NCBI GenBank assembly: GCA_002428985.1
Contig: DIYL01000037.1
Location: 62,001 to 126,000 of the forward strand
Source: Anaerolineales bacterium UBA6055
Lineage (GTDB): Bacteria > Chloroflexota > Anaerolineae > Aggregatilineales > Phototrophicaceae
Length of the DNA: 64,000 nucleotides
Direction of reading: 5' to 3'
In this document: one piece after another, positions 9,224 through 18,149 of the stretch
How the letters are laid out: the number at the start of each line of letters is the position of its first letter
Numbering within the stretch: position 1 is the stretch's first letter
Program-made: the position numbers and the translations under genes
The notes under the pieces: model-generated
What the model was told of the DNA's origin: nothing
The model's database searches: none
What the model saw: the letters and a program-made list of their open reading frames with translations, nothing else

Positions 9224-11305
9224 TTGGACTCATTGATAGGTCAACAACTTGGGCAGTACGAAATATTGGAATTGCTAGGTCAAGGGGGCATGGCGTCCGT
9301 TTATAAAGCACATCAAGCTTCTATTGGACGTGATGTGGCAATCAAGGTATTGTCTGGGCATCACATGATAGACGATCAATTTGTTGAACGTTTCCACCTC
9401 GAAGCAAAGACAATCGGTAGTTTACAACACCCACACATTTTGCCACTGTATGATTATGGTCAGCAGGATGATGTGTTGTACCTTGCGATGTCATATATTG
9501 ATGGTGGGACGTTAGAAGATCTTCTATACGCTGACAAGCCTCTGACAACCAATCGAATCGAAAAATTGATTCGTGAGGTGGCATCGGCGTTAGATTATGC
9601 GCATCGTCACGGTGTAATTCATCGGGATATTAAACCTGCAAATATCTTGATTGACAGCGATGGTCATGCTTTACTGGCAGACTTTGGTATTGTCAAAATG
9701 GTTGGGAGCGATGCAAATCTGACAGGTACCGGGGTGATCGGAACACCTGCTTATATTGCACCCGAACAAGGGCAAGGCGAGCTAGACATTGACGGACGGG
9801 CGGATTTATACTCACTCGCTTGTGTTGCTTATCAGATGTTTACAGGACAACAACCCTATCGTGCTGACACGGTCATGAAAGTTGTGCTAAAACATATCAC
9901 TGACCCTGTACCTAGCTTGCTCGAATTCGAACCAGATTTACCTGTGGCGTTGGATAAAGTGCTACAAAAAGGGATGGCAAAAGAACCGAGTGATCGTCAT
10001 TCATCAGCCGTTGAATTTGCTGAAGAAATGACACGGGCTTTACATAGTAATGAAGATTCTATGGTAGCTGCAAAGGCAGCGGTACCTTTGTCTGAACCCA
10101 CACAACCATCTGGAACACCGACGACGAAATTAGAGTCGCCGGTTACTAGTACTGATCCACAATTGCAAAGTAACCCAACTATTATCGTACAACAGACAAC
10201 CAACCCGTTATTGTTTATGGGATTATTTGGGATTATTGCGCTCGTGATAGTGGTCGTTGCAATTGTAATGGTTGGTCAGCAAAATCAAAACGAAGCCATT
10301 GCGAATGCGACTGACAGCGATAATGCTCAAATAGCTAGTGATTCAACTCCAGAACCGACAGATGTACCAATCGTGGCCAACGTTCCCGATGTCGAGACGT
10401 TTGGTGAATTACGGTACAACACTACTGAAGAACTCGGCGATACAATTAATCTGACGGTAGAAGATGTTGATCCGCCAACTGATGGTAACAGTTACGTCGT
10501 TTGGCTTAAAAACACAGCTACAGAAGATGTGATTAATATTGGCGAAATTGTCATTGATGCAACGGGGCGTGGGATTCTGATTTATACAGATGAAGAAGCA
10601 CGGATGTTACCAAGCCTCTACAATAATGTTGTTATTACGGAGGAATCGTCGATTGATGGTGATTTACCAGAAGGTGATGCGATTTATACAGGGTCTGTAC
10701 CCGTTGAGTTGTCGCAAGCACTATTGGAGATTTTCGTAACAAGTCCTGAGGGCTTCGGTGAGATGGGCTTGTTATTTAGTGCCAGAAATGAAGCGCGAAC
10801 GGCACAAAATCATGCTGGATTAGCAGCGAGAGCCCGTTCTATCGGTAGTGTCAAGTTACATGCAGAACATACGCTTAATATTTTGAACGGAACGGAAGAA
10901 GATTATGATGGTAATGGGGAACCGCAAAACCCAGGACGCGGTATTGGCGTCTTCTTCTTTTTAGACAGAATTGATGAATTGTTACTGGATGTTGTACAGA
11001 ACGATGAGGCGAGCATCTACCTCCAACAAAATGCAGAATTTATTCTTGTCTGTACCCAAAACGTACGCGACTGGGCGAATGTTGTACAGGAACTTGAACT
11101 TCAACTCATTGCATCCGAGACACTTGAAGACACATTAGAGGTTGCTGCAGAATCTCAGACGATTTCGATACAAATGACAAGTGGCTTTGACCTCAATGAA
11201 GATGGTCGTGTTGAAGAGTTTGAGGGAGAGTGTGGTATCGATCAAATTCCGGGATTTGGTATTCAAGTCGCCAATATTGATATTGTACAAGTTGAAACAG
11301 AATAA
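9224..11305 (+). CDS. Transmembrane serine/threonine protein kinase with large outer domain
   Basis: 693 residues starting at TTG 9224. The kinase domain spans about residues 12-270: glycine loop LGQGGMASVYKA, lysine in VAIKVL, catalytic loop HRDIKPANIL, DFG, and TPAYIAPEQ. A Ser/Thr/Pro-rich linker follows, then one membrane helix at about 327-349, then about 340 residues outside the membrane that I cannot assign to a known ligand-binding family; there are no PASTA repeats. A TATAAT at 9178-9183 could be its -10 box. The next gene is a WD40 lipoprotein on the same strand, 116 bases on. Confidence 0.88.
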   Translation: MDSLIGQQLGQYEILELLGQGGMASVYKAHQASIGRDVAIKVLSGHHMIDDQFVERFHLEAKTIGSLQHPHILPLYDYGQQDDVLYLAMSYIDGGTLEDLLYADKPLTTNRIEKLIREVASALDYAHRHGVIHRDIKPANILIDSDGHALLADFGIVKMVGSDANLTGTGVIGTPAYIAPEQGQGELDIDGRADLYSLACVAYQMFTGQQPYRADTVMKVVLKHITDPVPSLLEFEPDLPVALDKVLQKGMAKEPSDRHSSAVEFAEEMTRALHSNEDSMVAAKAAVPLSEPTQPSGTPTTKLESPVTSTDPQLQSNPTIIVQQTTNPLLFMGLFGIIALVIVVVAIVMVGQQNQNEAIANATDSDNAQIASDSTPEPTDVPIVANVPDVETFGELRYNTTEELGDTINLTVEDVDPPTDGNSYVVWLKNTATEDVINIGEIVIDATGRGILIYTDEEARMLPSLYNNVVITEESSIDGDLPEGDAIYTGSVPVELSQALLEIFVTSPEGFGEMGLLFSARNEARTAQNHAGLAARARSIGSVKLHAEHTLNILNGTEEDYDGNGEPQNPGRGIGVFFFLDRIDELLLDVVQNDEASIYLQQNAEFILVCTQNVRDWANVVQELELQLIASETLEDTLEVAAESQTISIQMTSGFDLNEDGRVEEFEGECGIDQIPGFGIQVANIDIVQVETE

Positions 11306-11348
11306 CATTTGTAGCGGACGTTAACAAAATTATAGAAAAGTTGAGATG

Positions 11349-11367
11349 GTGTAGGCTTGACCTACAC
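11349..11367 (+). terminator. Hairpin downstream of Ser/Thr kinase gene
   Basis: Perfect 7-base inverted repeat GTGTAGG / CCTACAC around a 5-base loop, in the gap between the kinase and the WD40 lipoprotein gene. No T-run follows, so it may be a weak terminator or a processing structure. Confidence 0.4.
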
Positions 11368-11421
11368 TAGCATTTTGGGATACAAGTAAGTTATGGATTT
11401 TAACCATTAAAGGTATACTTG

Positions 11422-12693
11422 ATGTCCCAACTCTCTCCAAGTTTGCAATCACGATTTACACTCATCATCGCATTGCTTGTTGTATCTATTGTATTTGTTG
11501 CATGTTCTTCTCCGACAGATTCGATAACTGTGGAACCAACAACCCCACCGATACAAGCCGAAAGTGTATTAACGGCACGTCCACCTGTAGGGCTTGAACC
11601 TACAGCTACTGTTCCTGCACCAACTTACCGTGAGCCCTCTGCACCCATTACATTAGATAATGTCGCTGAGATAGATTATCTGGGGCGTTTGGATGTAGCT
11701 GGGGTTAAAAGTACCATTTTCCGATGGGCTGTTTCGCCAGATGGAATCCAGTTGGTTGCGTTAAATAATGACTTACTGACTGAGTGGAATCTTGTAACGG
11801 GTGAAACGAATTTTAGTACACCGCGTAATGATATAACCGATGTATTATATTCATCGGATCGCAATGAGATTTATGCGATTGCAACAGATGGTACAACGTC
11901 TATCTTCGAGTCGCTCACAGGCGATCCACAAACACAAGTTTCACTACATCCTACGTATAACGGCATCTATGATTATGATGTGACAACGGGGTTACTTGCT
12001 GTCGCAGGCGAAGATGGTACCGTCAAAGTCTGGGATATGGCTGAACGGCTATCACTGGTTACATTCGATACAGAATCGGAGGTACTCATTGATATTGAGT
12101 TGTCGAGTGATGCGAATTTGTTAGCGACCACTGACCCTGAGGGATTCATCAAGTTATGGGCATGGGAAGGTGAGACCAAAATCACTGAGTATGACTTGCA
12201 GGAGGCAGTGGCACAATCTATGGTGTTTGCTCCTGATGATACGCAGTTGGCTGTAGCAACCCGCGATTTTGTGGCGATGTGGGATATATTAACAGGCGAT
12301 CTCGATTTTGTACTACAGAGTGGCACAAATTCTGCCAATGAGGTGCTTGAATTTTCTCCAAACGGTGAATATTTGATCACGGCAGGGGAATCTGGCAATC
12401 TCCGTATGTGGAATGCAGAATCATCTGATTTAGAGATTGAATTAGCCGATGTGAGCGGAAGTCGAGTAAGTGCTGTATTTTCCCTAGATACCTCGTTACT
12501 TGTGACAACTATTTTGGGACAAGATGCTGCGTTATGGAATATCGCAGGGATTACAGGTGAAACCGTCCAACGCGCGCCACTGAGTGTAACATCACAAAAT
12601 TTGTTTGGTGTTGAATGGTCACCAGATGGTTTTACGTTGCTATTTTTTGATGCGACAGGTGAAATCTATGTATGGGGTATTCCAGCACGATAA
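11422..12693 (+). CDS. WD40-repeat lipoprotein
   Basis: 423 residues. The N-terminus is a hydrophobic stretch ending in VFVAC, a lipobox, so it is probably a lipid-anchored surface protein. After a Pro/Thr-rich linker (about residues 30-75) come six or more WD40-like repeats with DGTVKVWD, NLRMWN and similar endings, forming a propeller platform for protein binding. I took ATG 11422 over the TTG three bases upstream; AAAGGT lies at a suitable distance. Function beyond scaffold is unknown; the adjacent kinase suggests an envelope-signalling context. Confidence 0.85.
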   Translation: MSQLSPSLQSRFTLIIALLVVSIVFVACSSPTDSITVEPTTPPIQAESVLTARPPVGLEPTATVPAPTYREPSAPITLDNVAEIDYLGRLDVAGVKSTIFRWAVSPDGIQLVALNNDLLTEWNLVTGETNFSTPRNDITDVLYSSDRNEIYAIATDGTTSIFESLTGDPQTQVSLHPTYNGIYDYDVTTGLLAVAGEDGTVKVWDMAERLSLVTFDTESEVLIDIELSSDANLLATTDPEGFIKLWAWEGETKITEYDLQEAVAQSMVFAPDDTQLAVATRDFVAMWDILTGDLDFVLQSGTNSANEVLEFSPNGEYLITAGESGNLRMWNAESSDLEIELADVSGSRVSAVFSLDTSLLVTTILGQDAALWNIAGITGETVQRAPLSVTSQNLFGVEWSPDGFTLLFFDATGEIYVWGIPAR

Positions 12694-12794
12694 AATTGAA
12701 TCACGAAATACAATAGACTCATCAATTTCCAATTTAATATGTAAAAGATTGATTTATAATTAATCTGTTTACTTGGTTCAACTTGGAGGGCTTT

Positions 12795-13190
12795 ATGCCA
12801 ATTGATACGTCTTGGTTGCTAGAAGATCGCGTCATGTTAATTGAAATGTCTGGTGATTTATCACTTGATGATATGCGTCAGGGGACACTGTATAGCTTAG
12901 ATGCTTTGAATAAAACTAATCATCAAATCCATCAAATTATTGATTTGTCACAGGTCAAAAGTTTGCCTAATAATATTGCGGAATTTGCTAAAATTGCTCA
13001 GCCAGCTAACGAACATGAAATGATGGGTTGGGTCATTGTTTATGGTGTACAGAATAAGCTAATCAAATTCATTGCAACAATGACAGGACATATTTCCAAA
13101 ACACAGCTCAAAATTGTCGACTCACAGGCCGAAGCAATTGATGTACTAAAGCGTATTGAAGTATTGTTGGCGGATGACTTCAATATTTAA
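12795..13190 (+). CDS. STAS-like small protein
   Basis: 131 residues starting at an ATG with GGAGGG just upstream, which settles the start. The pattern (strand pair, IIDLSQVKSLP, then a helix, MMGWVIVYG, and a final helix with EAIDVLKRIE) resembles the SpoIIAA/STAS-like fold seen in many small cytoplasmic proteins; no conserved phospho-serine is evident. A diverged paralogue lies at 14387-14770. The two bracket a GNAT and def. The stop overlaps the convergent GNAT stop by four bases. Fold assignment is moderate; function unknown. Confidence 0.55.
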   Translation: MPIDTSWLLEDRVMLIEMSGDLSLDDMRQGTLYSLDALNKTNHQIHQIIDLSQVKSLPNNIAEFAKIAQPANEHEMMGWVIVYGVQNKLIKFIATMTGHISKTQLKIVDSQAEAIDVLKRIEVLLADDFNI

Positions 13191-13783
13191 GAAGATATTA
13201 GTGACCCTGCATTGTCTAATATCTGCGCGAATTGTGCCGTTTGATTGTAAATATCTATAGGTGTTGGTGGTGCGGGTGAAGGTGGCATCGGGGCCAGCTC
13301 GAGTTGCCACCACCCTGTGTCGCGCCATCCAGCCAGTTTATATCCCATATTTTGCAAGACCCCGATTTTTTCAAATCCAAATTTTTCATGCAGGTTGACA
13401 CTAGCATCGTTTGGCAGTGCAATCACACCAATGGCATTGTGGTAACCTTGACCACGTAAAATATCCAATAGCGCAGTGTACATCGCAAAGGCAATCCCAC
13501 GTCGATGAAAATCAGGGTGTACATAGACGGTTGTCTCTGTAGTCCATTGGTAGGCAGCTCGTGATCGAAACGCACTTGCATAACAATATCCGGCAATTTG
13601 CCCATCAATATCACATACTAGATACGGATATTGTTGTAAGGTAGCTTGAATGCGTCGCTCAATTTCTGCGGTATCAGGAATAACTTCTTCGAACGAAATA
13701 AATGTGTCACGGACAATAGGCGCATAGATTTGTTGAATATCTTGTGCGTCGTCAGTAACCGCTAGCCTGAGTTGCGTTACCAT
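13187..13783 (-). CDS. GNAT N-acetyltransferase, phosphinothricin acetyltransferase type
   Basis: 198 residues. The early IYAPIVRDTFISFEEV, the TTVYVHPDFHRRGIA acetyl-CoA loop and the ending GYKLAGWRDTGWWQLEL match the PAT family, which acetylates the amino group of phosphinothricin or related amino acids such as methionine sulfone. It starts three bases after the def stop, so the two are probably one transcript. A Pro-rich tail of about 30 residues extends beyond the usual family end. Confidence 0.85.
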   Translation of the reverse strand: MVTQLRLAVTDDAQDIQQIYAPIVRDTFISFEEVIPDTAEIERRIQATLQQYPYLVCDIDGQIAGYCYASAFRSRAAYQWTTETTVYVHPDFHRRGIAFAMYTALLDILRGQGYHNAIGVIALPNDASVNLHEKFGFEKIGVLQNMGYKLAGWRDTGWWQLELAPMPPSPAPPTPIDIYNQTAQFAQILDNAGSLISS

Positions 13784-13786
13784 ATG

Positions 13787-14317
13787 CTATGATTCCACTG
13801 AATCTTCAAATTCTTCTTCGTCATCTGCATGCCAGACCTTTTCTGCTATGTCGATGAAGAGTTTACCGTCAAGATGATCAATTTCATGCTGGAATACCCG
13901 TGCTAACCATCCTTTAGCTTTAATACGAGTTGCGTTTCCTTGTCGATCTTGCCCTGTAATGACGATACTCTCAAAACGTTCAACTTCACCGAACAATCCC
14001 GGTAGAGACAAACAGCCTTCTACACCTGATACTGTTGAGTGACTGTTTTTGATAATTTTGGGGTTGGCGATAACATATAATTTACCAGCTTCTTCACCAT
14101 ATTCTTCTTGGCTATCTTCATCATCAGGTAAGCGCACTAGTATTAAACGGCGACTTTCAGCAATTTGTGGGGCTGCAAGACCAACACCTTCGGCAGAAAG
14201 CATCGTTTCATACATATCATCAATTAAGGCTTGTAATTTGTCACCAAAATCTGTGACACGTACTGCTTTCTTACGCAAAATAGGATTATCGGGTTGGATA
14301 ATTTCCAGAATTGCCAT
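13787..14317 (-). CDS. def: Peptide deformylase
   Basis: 176 residues with the three family motifs intact: GVGLAAPQ, EGCLSLPG and the zinc/iron-binding QHEIDHLDG. It removes the formyl group from the N-terminal methionine of new proteins. It is upstream of a GNAT gene with a 3-base gap; fmt, a common neighbour, is not in the window. A short acidic tail (DDEEEFEDSVE) follows the catalytic domain. Confidence 0.96.
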   Translation of the reverse strand: MAILEIIQPDNPILRKKAVRVTDFGDKLQALIDDMYETMLSAEGVGLAAPQIAESRRLILVRLPDDEDSQEEYGEEAGKLYVIANPKIIKNSHSTVSGVEGCLSLPGLFGEVERFESIVITGQDRQGNATRIKAKGWLARVFQHEIDHLDGKLFIDIAEKVWHADDEEEFEDSVES

Positions 14318-14386
14318 GTTGGAGTTCTCTCATATGCTTAATAGTAGGACAGATATTGTATCAAAAAATGCTAGAAGTCCTATAGA

Positions 14387-14770
14387 TTAGTTGTCATCAA
14401 GCTCTTTACCAGTGTCTAGACGCACCATACCCCTTAGGAAACCTAATGCTTTATCTTTACTATCAAATATTTTTACTTTTTCCTGTGCCAATAGTTGTGT
14501 GGTGTTATTATCAAATCCTGTCGGGTTGACAATAGCGAACCACACGGTATTGGCATGATGCATAACGTCAATAATCGAATCAATTTGTAATAATGTTGTG
14601 GGGACAGTGGCAGCCCGACCGAAATCTAGAATAAAATACACGCCCTCATGTCCATTTAGAATGTCGAGGAATTCGTGCATAATCATATCGACCTCATCTA
14701 TGTCGATGAGTCCAGTTAAGACTGTTCGATAGATGTGGGGCTCGTGAACCCATCTACTCATATATGGCAT
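14387..14770 (-). CDS. STAS-like small protein, paralogue of 12795-13190
   Basis: 127 residues with the same overall pattern as the gene at 12795: a strand pair, a helix, FILDFGRAATVP in place of IIDLSQVKSLP, then NTVWFAIVNP and a final helix containing KALGFLRG. GGTGG lies five bases before the first ATG, so I use 14770 as start rather than the in-frame ATG at residue 4. No function is known; a regulatory partner-binding role is a guess. Confidence 0.5.
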   Translation of the reverse strand: MPYMSRWVHEPHIYRTVLTGLIDIDEVDMIMHEFLDILNGHEGVYFILDFGRAATVPTTLLQIDSIIDVMHHANTVWFAIVNPTGFDNNTTQLLAQEKVKIFDSKDKALGFLRGMVRLDTGKELDDN

Positions 14771-14956
14771 ATATCCACCAATCGTGTTGATTTTACAACT
14801 CTAGTGTAACAGTTTGACTTGTCGGATGACAACTGATTTTGAAAAATGTTCTAGGCTTGCGTTAAACTTTGCAGTAACTTTACAGTTGGCTAACATGTAG
14901 TTGTCAACTTTGTCTCATAATTAAGGTGGGAATGGATTGAGAATGTGCTTAGTAGA

Positions 14957-14984
14957 TTACGAATCGCGCGGCTTGGTGTATAGT
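14957..14984 (+). promoter_or_regulatory. Possible sigma70-type promoter for the Clp-N/two-component operon
   Basis: TTACGA at 14957-14962 and TATAGT at 14979-14984 are separated by 16 bases. The -10 element ends only six bases before the ATG at 14991, which would make the transcript nearly leaderless. The match is partial, so this is a candidate only. Confidence 0.3.
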
Positions 14985-14990
14985 TGAGGT

Positions 14991-15377
14991 ATGAACATAA
15001 ATCGTGACACCCTCATAGCACAAGCCCGTGATGAAGCTAAACGCTATCATCATAAATATATACGGACAGAACATCTATTGATTGCAGTGTTACATTCTGG
15101 CGATCTAGGGTTAGATGTAGACTGTATTCAAGCTGCTATTGCATTTTTGCGTTGCCCAACCTGTGATGCAGAAGAACAGATGATTTTATCTGCAAGTGCT
15201 CAACGGGCATGGGAACTGGCAGAATCCTACGCTGATGGGCAGTTGTTAACGCATGAGCATGTTTTGTTAGGGATATTGCATTCATCTTTGACTGTGCGCA
15301 AATTATTGGAATCGTGTGATATGGAGGTGTCCACTATCGTTGCAGACTTAGAAGGCAAGATACGATATGGAAAGTAA
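14991..15377 (+). CDS. Standalone Clp N-terminal (Clp-N) repeat protein
   Basis: 128 residues containing two Clp-N repeats (ARDEAKRYHHKYIRTEHLLIA and ESYADGQLLTHEHVLLGIL) and nothing else; no AAA domain follows. In ClpA/B/C this domain binds substrates and adaptors. First gene of a tight five-gene operon running to 19292. A CxxC pair (CPTC) lies between the repeats. It overlaps the next gene by 11 bases. A regulatory or adaptor role is inferred from the fold only. Confidence 0.8.
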   Translation: MNINRDTLIAQARDEAKRYHHKYIRTEHLLIAVLHSGDLGLDVDCIQAAIAFLRCPTCDAEEQMILSASAQRAWELAESYADGQLLTHEHVLLGILHSSLTVRKLLESCDMEVSTIVADLEGKIRYGK

Positions 15378-15924
15378 TGGGCGCTTCTCAGCACAGGCAC
15401 GTAACGTTTTGATCTTGGCACAGAACGAAGCAGATAACCGGCGTCACAATTTGATTGACACCGATCATATCGTTTTGGCGATTGTAGGACAACAGACATC
15501 GGTCGGTGCGCCTAAAATATTGCACGATTGTGGGGTTGATTATGAAGCGTTATCACAGTTAGTTGGGCAAAATCCCTATGAAACAAGTTCGAAACGCCTT
15601 GAGTTATCACGCGATGCGAAACGGATGTTGGAATTAGCCGTTGTTGAGATGCAACGCAAAGCGGAACGGCAAATCACAGTCGAGCATCTGTTGATTGGAC
15701 TTTTACAAATTGAGACATCTGCTGGTGTGGAGTTATTGTTTCAATCGAAATGTGATATGCGAAAATTATATAACATGATGGATGTTGCATTGCCAGAACG
15801 AATCATACGACAGTTTAAGCAAACGCAACAACAATCCGAAGTTATATTTGAGGATGATAGTGATAACGAAGGCTGTATGGGGATGATGATTAGACGGCTT
15901 AGAGAATTATTTATAAGGGGATAA
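15367..15924 (+). CDS. Second standalone Clp-N repeat protein
   Basis: 185 residues with two Clp-N repeats (RFSAQARNVLILAQNEADNR... and SRDAKRMLELAVVEMQRK followed by ITVEHLLIGLL), then a linker and a short basic C-terminal helix. The second repeat is closer to the ClpC consensus than those in the preceding gene. It overlaps the upstream gene by 11 bases and shares one base (TAATG) with the response regulator start, so translation of all three is probably coupled. Confidence 0.82.
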   Translation: MESNGRFSAQARNVLILAQNEADNRRHNLIDTDHIVLAIVGQQTSVGAPKILHDCGVDYEALSQLVGQNPYETSSKRLELSRDAKRMLELAVVEMQRKAERQITVEHLLIGLLQIETSAGVELLFQSKCDMRKLYNMMDVALPERIIRQFKQTQQQSEVIFEDDSDNEGCMGMMIRRLRELFIRG

Positions 15925-16610
15925 TGATGACAGATACGATTCTTGTGGTTGATGATGAACAACGAATTATTGATTTAGCGAAGATGTATCTTGAACAAGA
16001 TGGCTATCGAGTAATGAGTGCGACTGATGGGGTTAAAGCATTGTCTACTATTCTAGAAGATAAGCCCAATTTGGTTGTGCTTGATTTGATGTTACCGGGT
16101 ATGGATGGTTTAGAAGTGTGTCGACGGGTACGAGCTGAATCGGATGTGCCGATTATTATGTTGACGGCACGTAGCGACGATATTGACAAAATTGTTGGAT
16201 TGGAATTGGGTGCAGACGACTACCTGACAAAACCATTCAATCCACGCGAACTAGTTGCCCGTGTCAAAGCAATTTTACGTCGTACAGATCGTCAAACAAC
16301 TCGTGAAGATGTGCCTGCTCATATCAGTGTGGGGAATTTGACGATAGATTCTCAACGGCGGGTGGTTGAGGTAAACGGAACTGCCGTCGATTTACGCATG
16401 AAAGAATTCGATCTGTTACAGACACTTGCTGAAAATCTTGGGATGGTATTTAGCCGAGAAAAATTATTAGATGTCGTCTGGGGTTATGATTTCGCTGGTG
16501 AAACACGCACTGTCGATGTACATATCGCGCATTTGCGGCACAAATTAGAGGGAATGGATGCAACAATAGAGACCGTCTGGGGTGTAGGATATAAGCTCGA
16601 TGAAAAATAG
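15924..16610 (+). CDS. OmpR/PhoB-family response regulator
   Basis: 228 residues. The receiver (1-120) has the acidic pair VDDEQ, the phospho-acceptor Asp in VVLDLMLPGMDG, and the conserved Lys in YLTKPFNP. The C-terminal winged helix contains LRMKEFDLLQTLAEN and VDVHIAHLRHKLE. AAGGGG lies just before the double ATG at 15924/15927. It is the cognate regulator of the kinase that starts inside its last codons (11-base overlap). Confidence 0.95.
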   Translation: MMTDTILVVDDEQRIIDLAKMYLEQDGYRVMSATDGVKALSTILEDKPNLVVLDLMLPGMDGLEVCRRVRAESDVPIIMLTARSDDIDKIVGLELGADDYLTKPFNPRELVARVKAILRRTDRQTTREDVPAHISVGNLTIDSQRRVVEVNGTAVDLRMKEFDLLQTLAENLGMVFSREKLLDVVWGYDFAGETRTVDVHIAHLRHKLEGMDATIETVWGVGYKLDEK

Positions 16611-18141
16611 ACTTCAAACACGTTTTCTTTTTAGCTTGAGATTACGATTACTCGCATCATATTTGATGTTATTGCTGGTCGCGTTGAGTGTGATAGCTGG
16701 TGCATTAATTTTGCTGATTGCTAACCGTCCAGCACCACCGGAACAGACATATGAGCGACTTGCGGCACTAACACAAGGGTTGAATATTCGTGAGTTTATT
16801 GTCGATATGGCATCGGATGCGAATCTCGCATTCATTCAGGATGAGATACCTGAATTCTTGGATACATTCTCTGATTCACGTAATGTGCGCACCCTTCAGA
16901 TTCAAGTATCTCAAGGGAAGGCGACAGTCGCCTATGACAGTGCCAATATTTTCCAAGCCGAACAAGAAATCCAATTATTTGTCGATAGCTATCGTGACGA
17001 ACGATTGGACAATGTATTGCCCCGTGGGGTTGATCAAATTTATGGTGGATTTGTTGATCCAGATGGAGATGAATGGTTGTATGGTGGCGTCGTATTTGTA
17101 CCGCGACGACCCGGTGGTCTACGCATGCCAGAAAACAACATATGGATTTTAACAGAACCACGTCCGAAGGTGAGCCTACAAGAAACACTTGCAGATTTTA
17201 GTAGTGCGTTAGGGCCTCCATTATTGCAGGCTGGATTGGTTGGTATTATATTTGCAGTCATTTTGGCGGCACTCATTAGCCGGACGATTGCTAAACCACT
17301 GCAACGTGTTGCTCATGCAGCTACTGATGTAGCTAAAGGTGATTATGGCGTGCATGTGCCTGTGAGTGGACCTCCGGAAGTCCGTCAAGTTGCCGAGTCG
17401 TTTAATCAAATGACTGCCGAAGTTCGTGCGGCACACCAAGCCCAGCGCGATTTCCTTGGGAATGTTTCGCATGATTTGAAGACGCCACTAACATCGATTC
17501 AAGGCTATTCACAGGCGATTATCGACGGTGCGGCAAAAGACCCCAAAAATGCGGCGCAAATCATCTATGAAGAAGCTGGACGATTGAATCGCATGGTTGT
17601 CGAACTTACGGATTTGGTTCGCTTGGAAGCTGGGCGACTCTCCATGAAAAGTGAAGCGATTGACATGGCACAACTCACTGATGCAGTTGTTCAAAGCCTG
17701 ACAGTAGTTGCAGAAAAGCAAGGGATCACGCTTGAATCACACACACAAGCGATGCCACACATCGCAGGCGATGGCGATCGTCTTGCACAAGTGCTTACGA
17801 ATCTCGTCAGTAATGCCATTAAATTTACGCCTGAAGGCGGTAAAGTGCAGGTCGTCGCACAATTCAAAAATCAGGGTGTGAATTTGACTGTACGAGATAC
17901 AGGGATGGGGATTCCGCCAGATGATTTGCCACGCGTATTCGAGCGGTTTTATCAGGTTGATAAGGCTCGTGGGCCTAGCCGTGGGACAGGTCTTGGCTTA
18001 GCAATCACACAAGAAATTATCGAAGCGCACGGTGGAACCATTAACGTATATAGTGAGGGACGCAATCGTGGGACAACATTCCGCATCTGGTTGCCGTCAC
18101 CACAGATGAGTACGATTATTAGTCGCCCGAGTGATCTATAA
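16600..18141 (+). CDS. Membrane sensor histidine kinase
   Basis: 513 residues. Two membrane helices (about 15-43 and 205-230) flank an outer sensor region of about 160 residues that I do not recognise. Then come HAMP (about 230-285), HisKA with phospho-His in GNVSHDLKTPLTS, and HATPase with NLVSNAIKFTPEGG, VRDTGMGIPP and GTGLGLAI. It is in the same operon as its response regulator and a potassium channel, which suggests an envelope or ion-related stimulus, but that is inference. Confidence 0.93.
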   Translation: MKNRLQTRFLFSLRLRLLASYLMLLLVALSVIAGALILLIANRPAPPEQTYERLAALTQGLNIREFIVDMASDANLAFIQDEIPEFLDTFSDSRNVRTLQIQVSQGKATVAYDSANIFQAEQEIQLFVDSYRDERLDNVLPRGVDQIYGGFVDPDGDEWLYGGVVFVPRRPGGLRMPENNIWILTEPRPKVSLQETLADFSSALGPPLLQAGLVGIIFAVILAALISRTIAKPLQRVAHAATDVAKGDYGVHVPVSGPPEVRQVAESFNQMTAEVRAAHQAQRDFLGNVSHDLKTPLTSIQGYSQAIIDGAAKDPKNAAQIIYEEAGRLNRMVVELTDLVRLEAGRLSMKSEAIDMAQLTDAVVQSLTVVAEKQGITLESHTQAMPHIAGDGDRLAQVLTNLVSNAIKFTPEGGKVQVVAQFKNQGVNLTVRDTGMGIPPDDLPRVFERFYQVDKARGPSRGTGLGLAITQEIIEAHGGTINVYSEGRNRGTTFRIWLPSPQMSTIISRPSDL

Positions 18142-18149
18142 GGTCAGCG

